In this document: positions 10,283 to 21,090 of the stretch, piece after piece | Position numbering within the stretch: the stretch's first letter is position 1 | Layout of the letters: each line of letters starts with the position of its first letter | Assembly (NCBI GenBank): GCA_951640165.1 | Contig: OX621249.1 | Location: forward strand, 24,905,201-24,969,200 | Length of the DNA: 64,000 nucleotides | Source: Pseudoips prasinana | Taxonomy: Eukaryota > Arthropoda > Insecta > Lepidoptera > Nolidae | Direction of reading: 5' to 3' | Notes under the pieces: generated by a model | Database searches by the model: none | What the model was told of the DNA's origin: nothing | What the model saw: the letters and a program-made list of their open reading frames with translations, nothing else | Translations under genes and position numbers: made by a program

Positions 10283-10357
10283 AATGCAAATAATGTTTAC
10301 ACTTAACAATGCAAATTATGTGTAGACGTTAAAATGCAATTTATGTTTAAACGTAAT
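10283..10357 (+). repeat. 25-bp tandem repeat, three units, with octamer-like motifs
   Basis: ATGCAAAT at 10284-10291 and 10309-10316 and ATGCAATT at 10334-10341 are spaced exactly 25 bp apart. Each is followed by ATGTTTAC, ATGTGTAGAC or ATGTTTAAAC. ATGCAAAT is the POU/octamer consensus and TGTTTAC is forkhead-like. A regulatory role is inference only. Confidence 0.6.
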
Positions 10358-10419
10358 GGGAATGGTTAATTATTGGAATATGAAACTAACACAAAGCACA
10401 CTTAGATTATTTGTTTAAT

Positions 10420-10545
10420 TCACTTAGACACAAGCATTTATGGGTCACATAAATAGCTGTCTGAGCAGGACTCGAACCCGAAACGTAAGGTTGCCGAGGT
10501 AGTAGCATGGCGACCACCATAACCATTGCGCTACTGTGCATTCAA
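10420..10545 (-). mobile_element. tRNA-derived SINE fragment
   Basis: Minus-strand B box GGGTTCGAGTCCTG and an A-box-like AGCGCAATGGTTATGGTGG, with the internal GCAGGACTCGAACCCGAAAC. A second related copy is likely at 56580-56720. Confidence 0.5.
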
Positions 10546-12204
10546 ACTAACTATAGGATATATTCTCACAAAAGAAAAAGAAATGAATTATTATTGTAGG
10601 TGAACTCTAATAAAAACATTTCGATAAATCACCATTTGTAATATCATTCATCGCAGTAACTAAAAGACATTCTGAATGATAATATGAAAGCTCATATATA
10701 AATAAAAGAACAGTAACATTCGCGATACATTTATTAATCGAAGCTCGACAACTGTGTTACCAATTCTTCTTTTATATTACCCACTATGCAAATCAAAAAA
10801 TCGAATCTTGAGAACTCCCTGCCAGACGAATAACAACACAGCCGCACTTTTTTTAGTTATTTTCATAATGTTAATGTGGAGTAGAAATACAACTTCAATG
10901 TTAAGATCACTAGAGTTCGTCGGGGTAAGAGGAGGCGTTGTCAAATTATATCACAAGCGTCTTAGGCTATAACCGTGTGCTATCAGGTAAAATGTATGAT
11001 TGATTGGGGACTTGACAATAGGAAAAATAAATAGCATTTGGGTCAAAATAAACATGAAAAGTAAATTATAAATACTGGAAGTAATATAATACTTAAAACA
11101 GAAGCGCGTCAATTTAAAATTAATCATAAAACATACCGAGAAATTATAATTTATTACCCCAATTTTAAGGTAAAAATCCCAAATTGGCAGCACCATTCAT
11201 ATGTTTTTTTCATACGAACGGAAGTTCTAATATTGTCGCCGGCCATCCAGCCGTAGCCGTTGACAAAATTAATGTTTTATTATGAAACAATGAACAGAAC
11301 AGTGTGTCTCTGCTAAATAATGCGTAGCGATTCACATGAAACGCTCCTCCAGTCATACACTCGACGTTTGTTCGAAATACAGAAACAAATGCATACGATC
11401 AACCATTATAAATTAATATTATTTTAATACTATTATAACTTACACGTTTGACGATATACAAAGATTCTTATGTTTTTAATATGATTTATAGCCATTTCAA
11501 AGCGATACAAGAACTCTTTTCAATAAATTCAAATAGTTTTACCGTGTCATTTTTTTCGGCGTCAAAATACTTGTAACTGAAAGGCCTTGAGCGTGTATTT
11601 ATTTTTAAAAAGTTAATGGTGTAATTACATGCGTTTTTTATTTCGTGAATTCTATTTCTGAACGTAGAATGTATCTTGTGAATTGTAACAGATTATAATC
11701 ATTGCGTCTTCAGGATGGTGTGTTAATGACAAAGTTTAGGGCGATATAAATAAAGTCACAAGAATAGTTACCGTTTTAAAAACCTAGAACTGACTTTTGT
11801 CCATGATAAATGATTTGAAAAATAATATAGTATATATTATTTTAAATTCTCTATGGAATTAATAATAATTTTTTGAATCAATTAACAAAGAATGGTGAAA
11901 TCGAGTAAAAACATACAAGATAAATAAACATATATAATAATCGAATTGATAATCTATTGAAGTTGGTCAACGATTTTTTGGATTTTCAAAACTAAAACTA
12001 AACTGACTAAAAAAAGTGTAGATAGTGTTTTATTAATCTTTTTATTTAAGTTCTAATAATATCTTACTACTCAAGTATATATTTTAAGGTTCATTGTACT
12101 CTTTTAAATTGGATTTGTGACCTCCATAAAAAATCTGCTAAACGATTAGTGAACTATTAGATTTTAGCCGACTAGGGTATCCACTTAGAACAAATCTACA
12201 TACA
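10546..12204. other. Unassigned AT-rich DNA
   Basis: No gene or recognisable repeat in about 1.6 kb. The small frames at 10754-10972 and 10951-11196 look like chance. Confidence 0.3.
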
Positions 12205-12332
12205 TATGTGTGATGAGCACTTATTTGTTCTGTGTCTGGATGTAATTTACCTATGATATATATATATATGTATTTAATAATACATTAGTATGTTCATCAG
12301 TTGTCTGGTTGTCATAGTACAGTCTCTGTTAA
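12205..12332 (+). mobile_element. tRNA-derived SINE S2, 5'-truncated
   Basis: Starts within the body (GTGTGATGAGCACTTATTTG), continues TGTCTGGATGTAATTTACCT and ends TTGTCTGGTTGTCATAGTAC. No tRNA head. Confidence 0.6.
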
Positions 12333-12342
12333 AATCACACTA

Positions 12343-12505
12343 TCACATTAATATTATGAAGGTGAAAGTTTGTGAGTGTGTATGTTTGTTACTTCTTCAC
12401 GGCTAAACGGCTGGAGCGATTTGAATAAAATTTGGTGTATAGTTAGCTGACACCCTTTTTTTATTTATGAAGTTTAACGCGGGTAAAACCGCGGGGAACA
12501 GCTTT
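12343..12505 (+). mobile_element. Helitron-type element with decayed 3' terminus
   Basis: TCACATTAATATTATGAAGG start, GGCTGGAGCGATTTGAATAA core and GCGGGTAAAACCGCGGGG hairpin, but the end reads CAGCTTTA instead of CTAGT. Confidence 0.65.
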
Positions 12506-12524
12506 ATTTAGCTATTATTTTTTG

Positions 12525-12590
12525 TCCTACTTATTTATCCTGCTTGTGTGTACAATAAAGAGTATTCTATTTTATTCTTTTCTATTTTTA
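12525..12590 (+). mobile_element. LINE 3' tail (GTACAATAAAGAGTATT type)
   Basis: GTGTACAATAAAGAGTATTC with a TTTTATTC run matches the 3' end of the LINE at 37510-38058. It contains an AATAAA polyadenylation signal. Confidence 0.5.
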
Positions 12591-13002
12591 CATACTACAA
12601 TTATTGACTTTTTACTATATATTTATTCAGAGAGAACCCAACTTTGTTTGTAAGGTTCCATAATTACATTAGTTAATAGGGTCAATCACTCTAGAATCAC
12701 AATCCTGGAAACTAGAAAAAAAGCTTTGTATGGTAAGTAAATATCTGTTTTTAATGCTTAACACGTTGTTTAAATCCACAGTCAAATTGAGGTACTTAAG
12801 TTTCGTCTACTGTTTAAGTTACATGCTGTAAATTGGACACATAAAATCGTGTGAGTCCCGAGGTAATGGAGAGGCGATTACCTTCCCCCTTGTATTACAC
12901 GTGCAGTCATTTAACTTTAGCACCTGTATATAAACTTAATCACCTATTAGAAACCTATCATCGTAATTCGTATAATATTAGGAAGCAATATTTTGGAACA
13001 AC
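12591..13002. other. Unassigned
   Basis: No gene or repeat recognised. Confidence 0.25.
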
Positions 13003-13262
13003 GCCATATAAACAGGTTGTGATTGCTTGCCTTACACGCCGCACGTCGTGGATTCGATTCGCACCCAGGGTATATATTTGTGTGCATGAACATGTCTGTT
13101 TTTCCTATCTGGGTGTCATTATCTTTATAAGTATGTATGTGTTTACAAAAGAAAAGTAGTATTTGTAGTAAGTATATCAGTTATCTGGTTTCCATAGTAC
13201 AAGCTCTGCTTAGTTTGGGATCAGATGGCCGTGTGTAAATAATGTCCCAGGATATTATATTT
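13003..13262 (+). mobile_element. tRNA-derived SINE, family S1, full length
   Basis: Head GGTTGTGATTGCTTGCC, B box GGATTCGATTCGCACCC, body CATGAACATGTCTGTTT, tail AGCTCTGCTTAGTTTGGGAT and end AATGTCCCAGGATATTATA. The open frame 12851-13159 through it is accidental. 13263-13340 continues with a variant S1 3' part also present at 28865-28945. Confidence 0.7.
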
Positions 13263-13404
13263 GTGTGCACCATAAGTAGTTGTTCTGAGTCTGGATGTAC
13301 TTTGTTTCCGTCCCTTATATGTTTGTTAAATACCCCGAGACACAAAGATTCAATTGTCATGTGCGGGATTTGTCTTTAAAACAAATAATATTCTGTGTGT
13401 GAAT

Positions 13405-13575
13405 AAGAATAGAATAGAATAGAATACTCTTTATTGTACACCATAAAAATAAATACAACATGAGATATTACATAGACAAGTTGTACAAAGGGCGGTCTTA
13501 TCGCATAAAGCGATCTCTTCCAGACAACCTTAGGATGGATAGGAGCTGAACAATAACTTATAGCTAGCAGTAGGT
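13405..13575 (-). mobile_element. LINE 3' tail, minus orientation, with (AATAG)n
   Basis: (AATAG)n at 13407-13426 then AATACTCTTTATTGTACACC, TTGTACAAAGGGCGGTCTTA and TAAAGCGATCTCTTCCAGAC. Reverse complement of 37905-38055. Confidence 0.6.
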
Positions 13576-13596
13576 GTCCTAGAATAATATTATTAT

Positions 13597-13835
13597 TATC
13601 TTCATATCAGCCGAAACGTCCACTACTGGATGAAGACCTTCCCAACGATCTCCACAATGGAATGGTATCCATCATTTGGGCAGGATATGCTGAAAGAGCT
13701 ATACTCTGCAGATGAGTTGACAATCGCGGCACGAAGAGAAGCTACTGCCCATTCTCTCTCTTTTTCTATCTCTCATATGCCGGGGTGACTTAAGAGCTCT
13801 TGAAGATGCCTTTTTCCAGCAGTGAACTTCTTATA
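13597..13835. mobile_element. RTE-like and tail B fragments, rearranged
   Basis: Starts as a minus-strand RTE tail (ATATCAGCCGAAACGTCCAC, GATCTCCACAATGGAATGG) and ends as a plus-strand tail (TGCCTTTTTCCAGCAGTGAA). The middle is diverged. Confidence 0.45.
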
Positions 13836-14394
13836 GCTTAAATTATGAAGAATAGGAATCATACTCTTTTATTTTGAAGAATCTCTATTAAACCATCCTT
13901 ATCATTAACCTCAAACAATAAGAAAATCATTTCTAAGAAATATCTCCACATGAATGAAAGAGCTCTCATTAAATCATCCAATTATGTGTAAAACTCCATA
14001 ATTTCTGGGAACCATTACCATCAGAAGCGGGATGGCCACGTGTATAAATCTACAGAGATTTGTTCCGAATAAAAATAATAGAATTGTCGTGTCTAATAAT
14101 ATTGCGGCCATTTCCGTTCGTTCGTTTATTTCTGTTTGTGAGCGCAAATATAACATATTATAAACGTTCATTCATGACTGCGGTTCTGGGTTGCCAACTG
14201 ATATTATGCGTTTCCTGATTTAATTAATCCATTGAGGTTTGGAAGGTGTTTTTTTTTTGTTGTACTTCCTGGATGTTGTTAGAATTCTTTGAGATTGCGA
14301 CAGTGTTATATAAAAATATTATTTTATTAAAATCATCTCTTTGTATTATACAATGTGTAAAGTAAATAGTGCGAAATATATAGAGCTTAATATT
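13836..14394. other. Unassigned
   Basis: AT-rich; nothing recognised. Confidence 0.25.
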
Positions 14395-14570
14395 CTACTT
14401 TACATTATAAATGCGAATGAAAGTTTGTGTGTATGGACGGATGTATGGATGTTTGTTACTCTTTCACGCAAAAATGTCTGTAAGGATTTTGATGAAACTT
14501 TTTAGTCATATAGGATATATATCCGAATAACACATAGGCACAGCAATACTCAATATAATGAAATAAGGAA
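14395..14570 (+). mobile_element. Helitron-type 5' portion
   Basis: CATTATAAATGCGAATGAAA, GGATGTTTGTTACTCTTTCA and GATTTTGATGAAACTTTTTA match the 5' part of the family. The hairpin and CTAG end are absent. Confidence 0.5.
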
Positions 14571-14574
14571 TTAA

Positions 14575-15425
14575 TTAAAACTTAGGTGACCATAAACACA
14601 TAAATGGGAAGCAATAGTCAAACTTCTAGCTGAGCTTGTATTCAACCGATGCATGCCAGAGCTCTACGTAGAGCCTAGCGCTCAGGGTACACATATGAAG
14701 CAATACCCCCCATCCCAGCTCGACATGGGTACCCCATTAGTGACCCGTCTGACAAACTAAGGTTAATAACAAATAATTAGTAATAGATAAATATCAATAC
14801 CACACTGAAACCATAGTATATTATTATATAAACACATAAAGTAGAAGTAGTAGTCAAATTTCGAGTTAGGATTCAACAGATACATGCCGCAACAGTTCGT
14901 CTGTAAGTAACCCGTATAGAGCGCCGCGTAGAGCCTAGCAATCAGGTTACACAGATGAAACAATACCTCCCAAACTGACTTATTAGTAACCCGTCTGACA
15001 AACTAAGATTAAAAGGTGCACGTGGTTAAAGCTATATTTTTAGTAATAGATAAATACCAGTACCACGCTAAAACCATAGTATATATAAATACAGAAGAGA
15101 AGCAGTAGTCAAACTTCGAGTTAGGATTCAACCGATGCTTGCCGTGACAGTGCGTCTGAACGTAACCTGTATAGAGCGCCGCGTAGAGTCTAGCGCTCAG
15201 GGTCCACAGATGAATGACGGGCTGGCATGGGAAGTGCAATAAATAAATAAAATGATAAAATAAATAAAACAAGGTTTTCATTCACGTAGACTTAAAAAAA
15301 GCGCTTGTAAATAGTCAGGACATGTTTGTAGTAATATATATCCATCCCAGCCCAACATGGATATATTATTAGTAACCCGTTTGATGAACTAAGATTAAAA
15401 GGTGTGCGTGGTTAAAACTCACAAT
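14575..15425 (+). repeat. Diverged tandem array, ~250-bp unit, three to four copies
   Basis: Units at about 14575-14760, 14755-15003, 15004-15222 and a partial at 15346-15425. Each carries GTCAAACTTCGAGTTAGGAT, GCCGCGTAGAGCCTAGC and TTAGTAACCCGTCTGACAAA variants. The frames at 14763-14963 and 15009-15281 on the minus strand are homologous readings of this repeat, not genes. Confidence 0.6.
15225..15345 (-). mobile_element. LINE 3' tail inserted in the tandem array
   Basis: (AATAAA)n run then GGTTTTCATTCACGTAGACT and AGCGCTTGTAAATAGTCAGG, also at 17893-18040. It interrupts the array between the third and fourth units. Confidence 0.55.
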
Positions 15426-15459
15426 TACTAATATATGAATATCAATAGGTGAAAATATA

Positions 15460-15860
15460 TTTTCACTACAATATCAAGTTATAACGTCGGGTAAATAAAA
15501 TAATGATCGATCTTTTTAATATCCGTATAGAATGGAGTGGGTTGTTTTAAATATGTTGATTACAGACAGCCTACGAAGCTTCCAATGCTGCACCAGACAA
15601 TAGAAGGAGGTGAGGGCTTAAGCCGTCTATTTATTTAGTCTACCATAGAATGCAGTATAGTCGTCAATAAAAATCATTGATATTTTTACTACAAAATTCT
15701 GTTATAACGTCGGGAAAATAAAATAATGAACGGTATCTGTATATAATGCAGTTTTTTTCATATGTTATTCACAGTTAGCCTACGAGGCTTCTACTTCACC
15801 AGACAATAGAGGCGAGGAAAGGCTCCAACGTTCTAGCATAGAATGCAGTACACATTTGTA
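15460..15860 (+). repeat. Tandem duplication, ~230-bp unit, two copies
   Basis: Both units contain GTTATAACGTCGGG-AAATAA, GCCTACGA-GCTTC, CACCAGACAATAGA and CATAGAATGCAGTA. Diverged, no coding potential. Confidence 0.6.
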
Positions 15861-17567
15861 CAGCAATTTTTAACGTAAACTCATATTAATAAAATAATAA
15901 ATCACAGAAAAATAACCTAATAATTGTCTTTATTAGCCACTCGACAGCATATCTGTTAAGGCCCAAGATTTCAGTTACCTGCCATACACGTTTAATAGTT
16001 TAATATCTTATAATAGAAGGTTAACTTTAATTAGTTTCCTCTAACTACCAGTTAGTTATTATTAACACTTTTTTCGTAATAACTAAACCTGTTGCCAGAG
16101 AATTAAAACCATGTGTAAGACCATTATTTTTTATGCTGTAGAAATTCATTTCGTCGCCATAATGGAAGCAAATTATTGTTATTATATTCTCGGTTCGTTC
16201 AAAGTTGAATTGGTGGATATTTTTAATCTGTAAGCTAATGTTTATGAGAGCAGAGGCTGTAATTATTTGGCACGATTTGAAGATGAAAGTTTGTGTATAG
16301 TGTTAGGTAATATTAGATTCTACTGATATTGCTGAGATAGCTAAATTGACTTTACCTACTGGATTTTCACGTCTTTTAAATCGGTAAACTATGGACATAC
16401 TGCTTTTTTTTTGTCACACTAGACTAATTTAAATGTCCTCACATTACTCTCTAATCAAGCTCGTATGAAAATAAGAGGGCATAAATAAAACTGTCTAGCT
16501 ACTAAAACTACTTATATAATACGCGTACCAATTCCAATAATTGTAGTATAGTTTTAGTGAGAAACGAAACAAAGCACGTGTGACTTTGTATGAAAACTAG
16601 CATATATAGCATATTACCCAAATAGATTGTCTAGAAGTTATAAAGAGTGGTATTTGTTTGATGGTTTGGCCTTTGGTATTTGTGGCGTTAATTAAGCTTC
16701 TGCGTTCGTCAACTGCTCGATGTTTTCAATTTAATATAATAAATAATGAAACTTAGAAAAAAATGTAGCACCATAATTATTTGTTTAGGCATAAACAGAA
16801 CTATACGTAAGGGCGGTTCAGAGCCCTCCCAGGGTACGTGTCCCGACCATCTGGGACGATACCAAAAAAAGTCTTAATTAGAACTGCTAAGCTACTAAAA
16901 CTACACTAACTAACTTGTAATACGCACCCCAATTCCTATAATTGTTGTCGGTATTACAAGTAGATAGTTAATTATCGGGCGCATTATAGTCTGCAGGTTC
17001 AACGTGGCGCATATTTTCCCTCAGTATTTTACTAACTAAATATGCTCTGACCTTTTCATAGTAACTATGTTAGAAAGAAATACAATGACATTGAAATTAG
17101 TTTTGTTTGTATTGCTTAGAATCGGGGGAAATACTCGACGTTTTAACGTCTAATTTGATTGAACCCAGACGGGCGCCAGAGTGACAAATCGCGTCACTAT
17201 AAAATCTACAGTACAAACGTCTTTGAACCAATAATAGAAACAACAGTTACATCTAGTTTATAGTACTAAATCATTAAGTTAAAATCATAATGAATACAAA
17301 CAAAACATTTCAAATTTTACTGTGCCCTAAAACAATAATACATTTACGATCTGTCTATCGCAGCATTTGCATCTTAATGCTCTAAAACCGAACAAATCCC
17401 GGAGATTTATAAAGAATGTATAGAATCTCGAATCCATCTTGAATATCATGCGTCTGTTAATCCTTGCATACGCTGTGGTTGAACAAAACAATTATATGAG
17501 TAATGTGGTTGGGATGCGACTGTTCTATATACAAGGTGTTACATAAATAAAGGAGAACATTAAACTA
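15861..17567. other. Unassigned, with fragments of repeat F
   Basis: 16405-16560 and 16865-16960 share GACTAATTTAAATGT, AAACTGCTA-CTACTAAAACTAC and CCAATTCC-ATAATTGT, also found at 53430-53530. Segment 16685-16735 (TTCTGCGTTCGTCAACTGCT) recurs at 54955-54990. Otherwise nothing. Confidence 0.3.
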
Positions 17568-17810
17568 ATAATAATATCACAAACGGCCATCTGATCCCAA
17601 ACTTAGCAGAGCTTGTATTATGGAAACCAGATAACTGATATACTACATATACTTATGTAAATACATACTTATATAGATAATTCCACCCAGATTCAGGACA
17701 AACAGACATGTTCATGCACACAAATATCTGTCCTGGGAGGAAATTGAACCCACGACCTCCGACGTGAGAAGCAAGCATTTGCCAACCACGCCAACAGGCC
17801 CGTCAAGCTG
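17568..17810 (-). mobile_element. tRNA-derived SINE S1, full length
   Basis: ACGGCCATCTGATCCCAAAC, ATGGAAACCAGATAACTGAT and CAGACATGTTCATGCACACA, then minus-strand B box (GGGTTCAATTTCC) and CGCCAACAGGCCCG head. Confidence 0.7.
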
Positions 17811-17892
17811 AACCAATTTCGTACAGCCCGATCGATATTTTAGTATAAGAAGTTAATATTTGTTTGTGTTACTAGTTCCCGTGGTTTCTGGC

Positions 17893-18040
17893 CCAGAAAG
17901 AATAAAATAAATAAAAATAAAATAAATAAGGTTTTTATTCACGTAGACTTTAAAAAAGCGCTTGTAAATAGTCAGAACATATTTGTAGTAATATAGTTGT
18001 ATACATTATTATTTCTAGTAACATAGATATTTAGGTACAC
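17893..18040 (-). mobile_element. LINE 3' tail
   Basis: AATAAATAAGG then TTTTTATTCACGTAGACTTT and AGCGCTTGTAAATAGTCAGA. Second copy of the tail at 15225-15345. Confidence 0.5.
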
Positions 18041-18185
18041 CTTGTATGAAAACATGTATAAAATTTATTTTATTATAGCATTGATATTTAGCTAGCTCGT
18101 ATCAAGTTATTGTCAAGAGATTATGTTTAATTATCTAGTTTAAGTCTAATATTTTTACTACATATTGTCAATATAAATAATAACA

Positions 18186-18438
18186 GGATCACCCCCTGGC
18201 CTGTGTGAATGGGACAACCGGAAGGGGAAGACCACGTCGAACATTCTCTGACCAAATTGGAGATGTTCTCAAGAAAGGGCAGGTCAGAAGTACCCTAAAC
18301 CGGCGAGCATGTATGAAGAATATAATGTCAGTAATCGAGGCAAAAGAAGTATGCAAAGATCGTGACAAATGGAAATCCGTTGTCTCTGCCTACCCCTCTG
18401 GGAAACAGGCGTGAGTCTATGTATGTATGTATGTATCA
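18186..18438 (+). pseudogene. LINE reverse-transcriptase C-terminus (family L1x), 5'-truncated, with (ATGT)n tail
   Basis: The 70-codon frame at 18205-18414 reads as the C-terminal end of a non-LTR retrotransposon polyprotein: [20 protein letters not shown], then [19 protein letters not shown] and [12 protein letters not shown] followed by a stop. Basic, Trp-containing tails of this kind close the ORF2 of several LINE clades; the clade is uncertain. An (ATGT)n microsatellite after the stop marks the 3' end. Other copies: 33590-33895 (interrupted), 34027-34078 (minus), 35968-36066 (minus), 39203-39316 and 49217-49695 (interrupted). All are 5'-truncated, so none is active. Confidence 0.65.
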
Positions 18439-18439
18439 C

Positions 18440-18645
18440 CCCCATATATTCCCTTGGGTGTCCTAAAAGGCAACTATGGGATAGACCAGGTAGTCGGGCA
18501 GCAGCACCATCCGCGTACTAGCTACCACCACCTAACTGAGGTCACCAACTCGCTGAACTCATGCCTACGGAAAACCCCTCATAAGAAACCTTTAAAGGAG
18601 GCTTGTGTCCAGCAGTAGACGATTTTAGGCTGATGATGAAGTTGC
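18440..18645 (+). mobile_element. Interspersed repeat tail G
   Basis: TAGTCGGGCAGCAGCA, ACCACCTAACTGAGGTC, AGGAGGCTTGTGTCCAGCAG and GGCTGATGATGAAG are shared with 30613-30790. It ends with (ATG)-rich sequence like the RTE tails. Confidence 0.5.
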
Positions 18646-19148
18646 AAGTTTATGTTTTGTAGGATGTAATGTAGGCAAATAAAGCTTCTCAAGTTTTACT
18701 ATTTCTGTTACTCTTTTTTGAAGTATGGTCCTCCTCATAATTGAATTTATTCGAGTAATGGTTGATGATTCAACATTTTTGATGCGAAGTTTTTTATTGA
18801 ACACTTGAGTTGAGGCCTTTAACGACAAACAAATCGATAAAAAAAACGGAAATGGCTTCATAACTTCCGTGTATAAATAAGTTTAGCACTAAAATTACGG
18901 ATTCTAGTAACAATAAAAAAAAATGTTATCCTTTATTTTAGTTTGAAGTTGGTGTCTGAAGTATGGAAAAGCTATATTTCAAATCAATAGATGACCCATA
19001 TTAGATAATAATTCACATATCAATAATTAATCGAATAAGATTACATTAAAGTAAGACCAATTTGAAATACATGTTATACAACATGAATGCTTATGCTTAC
19101 AATATAAATCTATGAAATTTAAAAAACAAATTATAAAAACATGCGTTT

Positions 19149-19150
<2 letters not shown>
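18646..19150. other. Unassigned
   Basis: AT-rich; the minus frame 18625-18861 has no recognisable feature. Confidence 0.25.
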
Positions 19151-19191
<41 letters not shown>

Positions 19192-19250
19192 CGTGCGCGT
19201 GTAGGTGCGTGTGTGTGTGCGTGTGTGTGTGTGTGCGTGTGTGTGTGTGT
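19151..19250. repeat. (GT)n microsatellite, ~100 bp
   Basis: Uninterrupted GT tract 19151-19190, then an imperfect GT/GC stretch to 19250. A shorter (GT) run lies at about 19797-19815. Confidence 0.95.
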
Positions 19251-19931
19251 CGTATATACCTACACACACAAATATGTGACTTCCTTGTGTGTGCGTACGC
19301 GCATTTTAATATGAATGCTTAAATTAGTAGCATCTCATGAAAAACAATACTCCTTGTATTGATAGAGTAGACGAAAATACACCTTATAAATCTAATGCCG
19401 CATGCCGCCACTACAAAGATTGTAACAATACCGACTAACATGATGGATGCTGCCGGTGGCAACACAAAAGAAAATAAAAACGCTCAGATGTAGGCGATAA
19501 TTCATAAAAAAAAAAATTATAAAGGGGTAATTTTGTTCTGAACAACATTGTTCAAATGATTTATTTAGTGGCTCTCTATGACGTAGTGCTAGTACTTTGT
19601 TCTTAGTTAAATACGATATGTAATATATAAATGTTTATGTACTTTGTTCTTTAGATTTAGATTCACATAACACAGGAAATATGTTTTTTGTAGTGGAGAA
19701 TTTATGTTAAATTTCTTTTAAATAATATTGCTACCTGTTTTTTTTTTCGTAGATTTTAACGAATAATTGCACACACCTACAACGTGGGACATAAACTGTG
19801 TGTGTGTGTGTGTGTTTGGTATACTTAAGTTCAGTCTACACATAATACTGAGATATTAGTAGTTCAAAAGTGTGTAAAATTATATTTATACAGACACATT
19901 GATAAGCTGAAATAATATCATTCAATTTTAA
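19251..19931. other. Unassigned
   Basis: AT-rich; nothing recognised except a short GT run. Confidence 0.25.
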
Positions 19932-20545
19932 TGTAGTGGTTAGTGACCCTGACTGCTAAATAACAAGTAATGGGTTCGATCCCGACCCCCGATAAATCTT
20001 TGTATGTTGAGCATGATAATTTGTTGTGTCTGGGTGTAATTTATCTATAATATGTATGTATTTGCCCCAGCGGCCGTCGGCTCTACGAGCTATGTGCCCT
20101 TCCCACTGCCACTTCAGCTCGGCAATTCTTACCGCTATGTCGGTTAATCTGGTTCGCCTGCGGATCTCAACATTTCTGATTCGATCTCGCAGGGATACTC
20201 CAAGCATAGCCCTTTCCATTGCTCTTTGGGTGACCTTGAGCCGTGTGATAAAGCCCATAGTGAGCGGCCACGTCTCTGTTCCGTAAGTCATCACTGGCAA
20301 CACACACTGGTCGAAGACTTTCGACTTGAGACAGAAAGGTTCTCAAGTGGCGACCACGAACCGGAAGACGCAGCGTGGGCAGGCTCCCTTCAAGATGGAC
20401 CGATGATCTTGTGCGGGTCGCTGGAAAAAGCTGGATGCGGATAGCGCAAGACCGGCCATTGTGGAGATCTTTGGGGGAGGCTTTGTCCAACAGTGGACGT
20501 ATTTCGGCTGATATGATGATGTATGTATTTATAGTATAAGTATAT
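19932..20545 (+). mobile_element. tRNA-derived SINE S2, split by an RTE-like insertion
   Basis: Head GTGGTTAGTGACCCTGACTG and B box GGGTTCGATCCCGACCC run to ATGTATGTATTT at 20052-20063. The same 12 bases resume at 20519-20530 and the SINE continues ATAGTATAAGTATATGG. The inserted DNA is 20064-20518. Confidence 0.75.
20064..20518 (+). pseudogene. RTE-like LINE 3' end with 5' inversion, 12-bp target-site duplication
   Basis: 20331-20518 reads on + as the RT C-terminus (RKVLKWRPRTGRRSVGRLPS, then WTDDLVRVAG, SWMRIAQDRPLW and RSLGEA). It then loses one T, which shifts the frame before the TGGACGT-TTCGGCTG end and ATGATG. 20064-20330 is the immediately preceding part of the same ORF in inverted orientation (VLPVMTYGTETWPLTMG, TQRAMERAMLGVSL, WQWEGHIARRADGRWG). 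Re-inverted, the two pieces abut at GGGGC/AGAAAGG without loss. Family assignment to the RTE clade is from the recalled C-terminal motif. Dead on arrival: truncated and inverted. Overlapping frames at 19956-20740 are artefacts of this structure. Confidence 0.8.
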
Positions 20546-20587
20546 GGTATAAGTATGTATATGATAATAATGTATAAATAATTTGAG

Positions 20588-20775
20588 CACGTAAAGCCGT
20601 CGGTCCTCTACCTGAACTCTTTCCGGTCGTGTCGCTAGGCGTCCCATCGGATCATGAGAGTGATGGAATAGAAAGTGCCCCTGTGTTTGCGCACGCACTT
20701 GTGCACTATAATATGTCCTGCGCAATTGGCTAGTCTCCATTAAGACTGGCCGCCGTGGCCGAAATCGGTCGGGAG
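20588..20775 (+). mobile_element. SINE S4, body portion
   Basis: TCTTTCCGGTCGTGTCGCTA, GGCGTCCCATCGGATCATGA, TTTGCGCACGCACTTGTGCA and TGGCCGCCGTGGCCGAAAT are the reverse complement of the left half of the copy at 41905-42305. Confidence 0.55.
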
Positions 20776-20789
20776 GACATCATCATCAT

Positions 20790-21090
20790 CATATGATAAT
20801 GATGATGACGGCGAAGAATATCATAACCTCATCTCATCCCGGGGCGTAGAAATCGACCCGAGGTAATGCCTACCAGAGTTCGGGCAGCATCGTTTTATCT
20901 GTGAACATGACCATCAAACTGCGATCGCCAACCCGTGTACCAAGCGTGGCGATAATGGCATATACCCCATTCTTTGGGGAGGCGTTTTTCCAGCAGGAGA
21001 CGTAAGTTGGCTGACATGAAGATAAATAACGTTTATCAGGTGTTAGGTTGCTATAGTAGATAGTTGTCCCAAGATATTTATTTATTAATT
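20790..21090 (+). mobile_element. Tail B copy with S2 SINE 3' scrap
   Basis: (ATC/ATG)-rich junction, then CATCTCATCCCGGGGCGTAG, AATGCCTACCAGAGTTCGGG, CCAAGCGTGGCGATAATGGC and TTTTTCCAGCAGGAGACG. 21030-21090 is an S2 3' end (TTATCAGGTGTTAGGTTGCT). Confidence 0.55.

Noticed and set aside
20167..20740. Overlapping frames on both strands that look like a small gene cluster
   Set aside because: All are explained by the twin-primed RTE insertion and the adjacent SINE S4 body.
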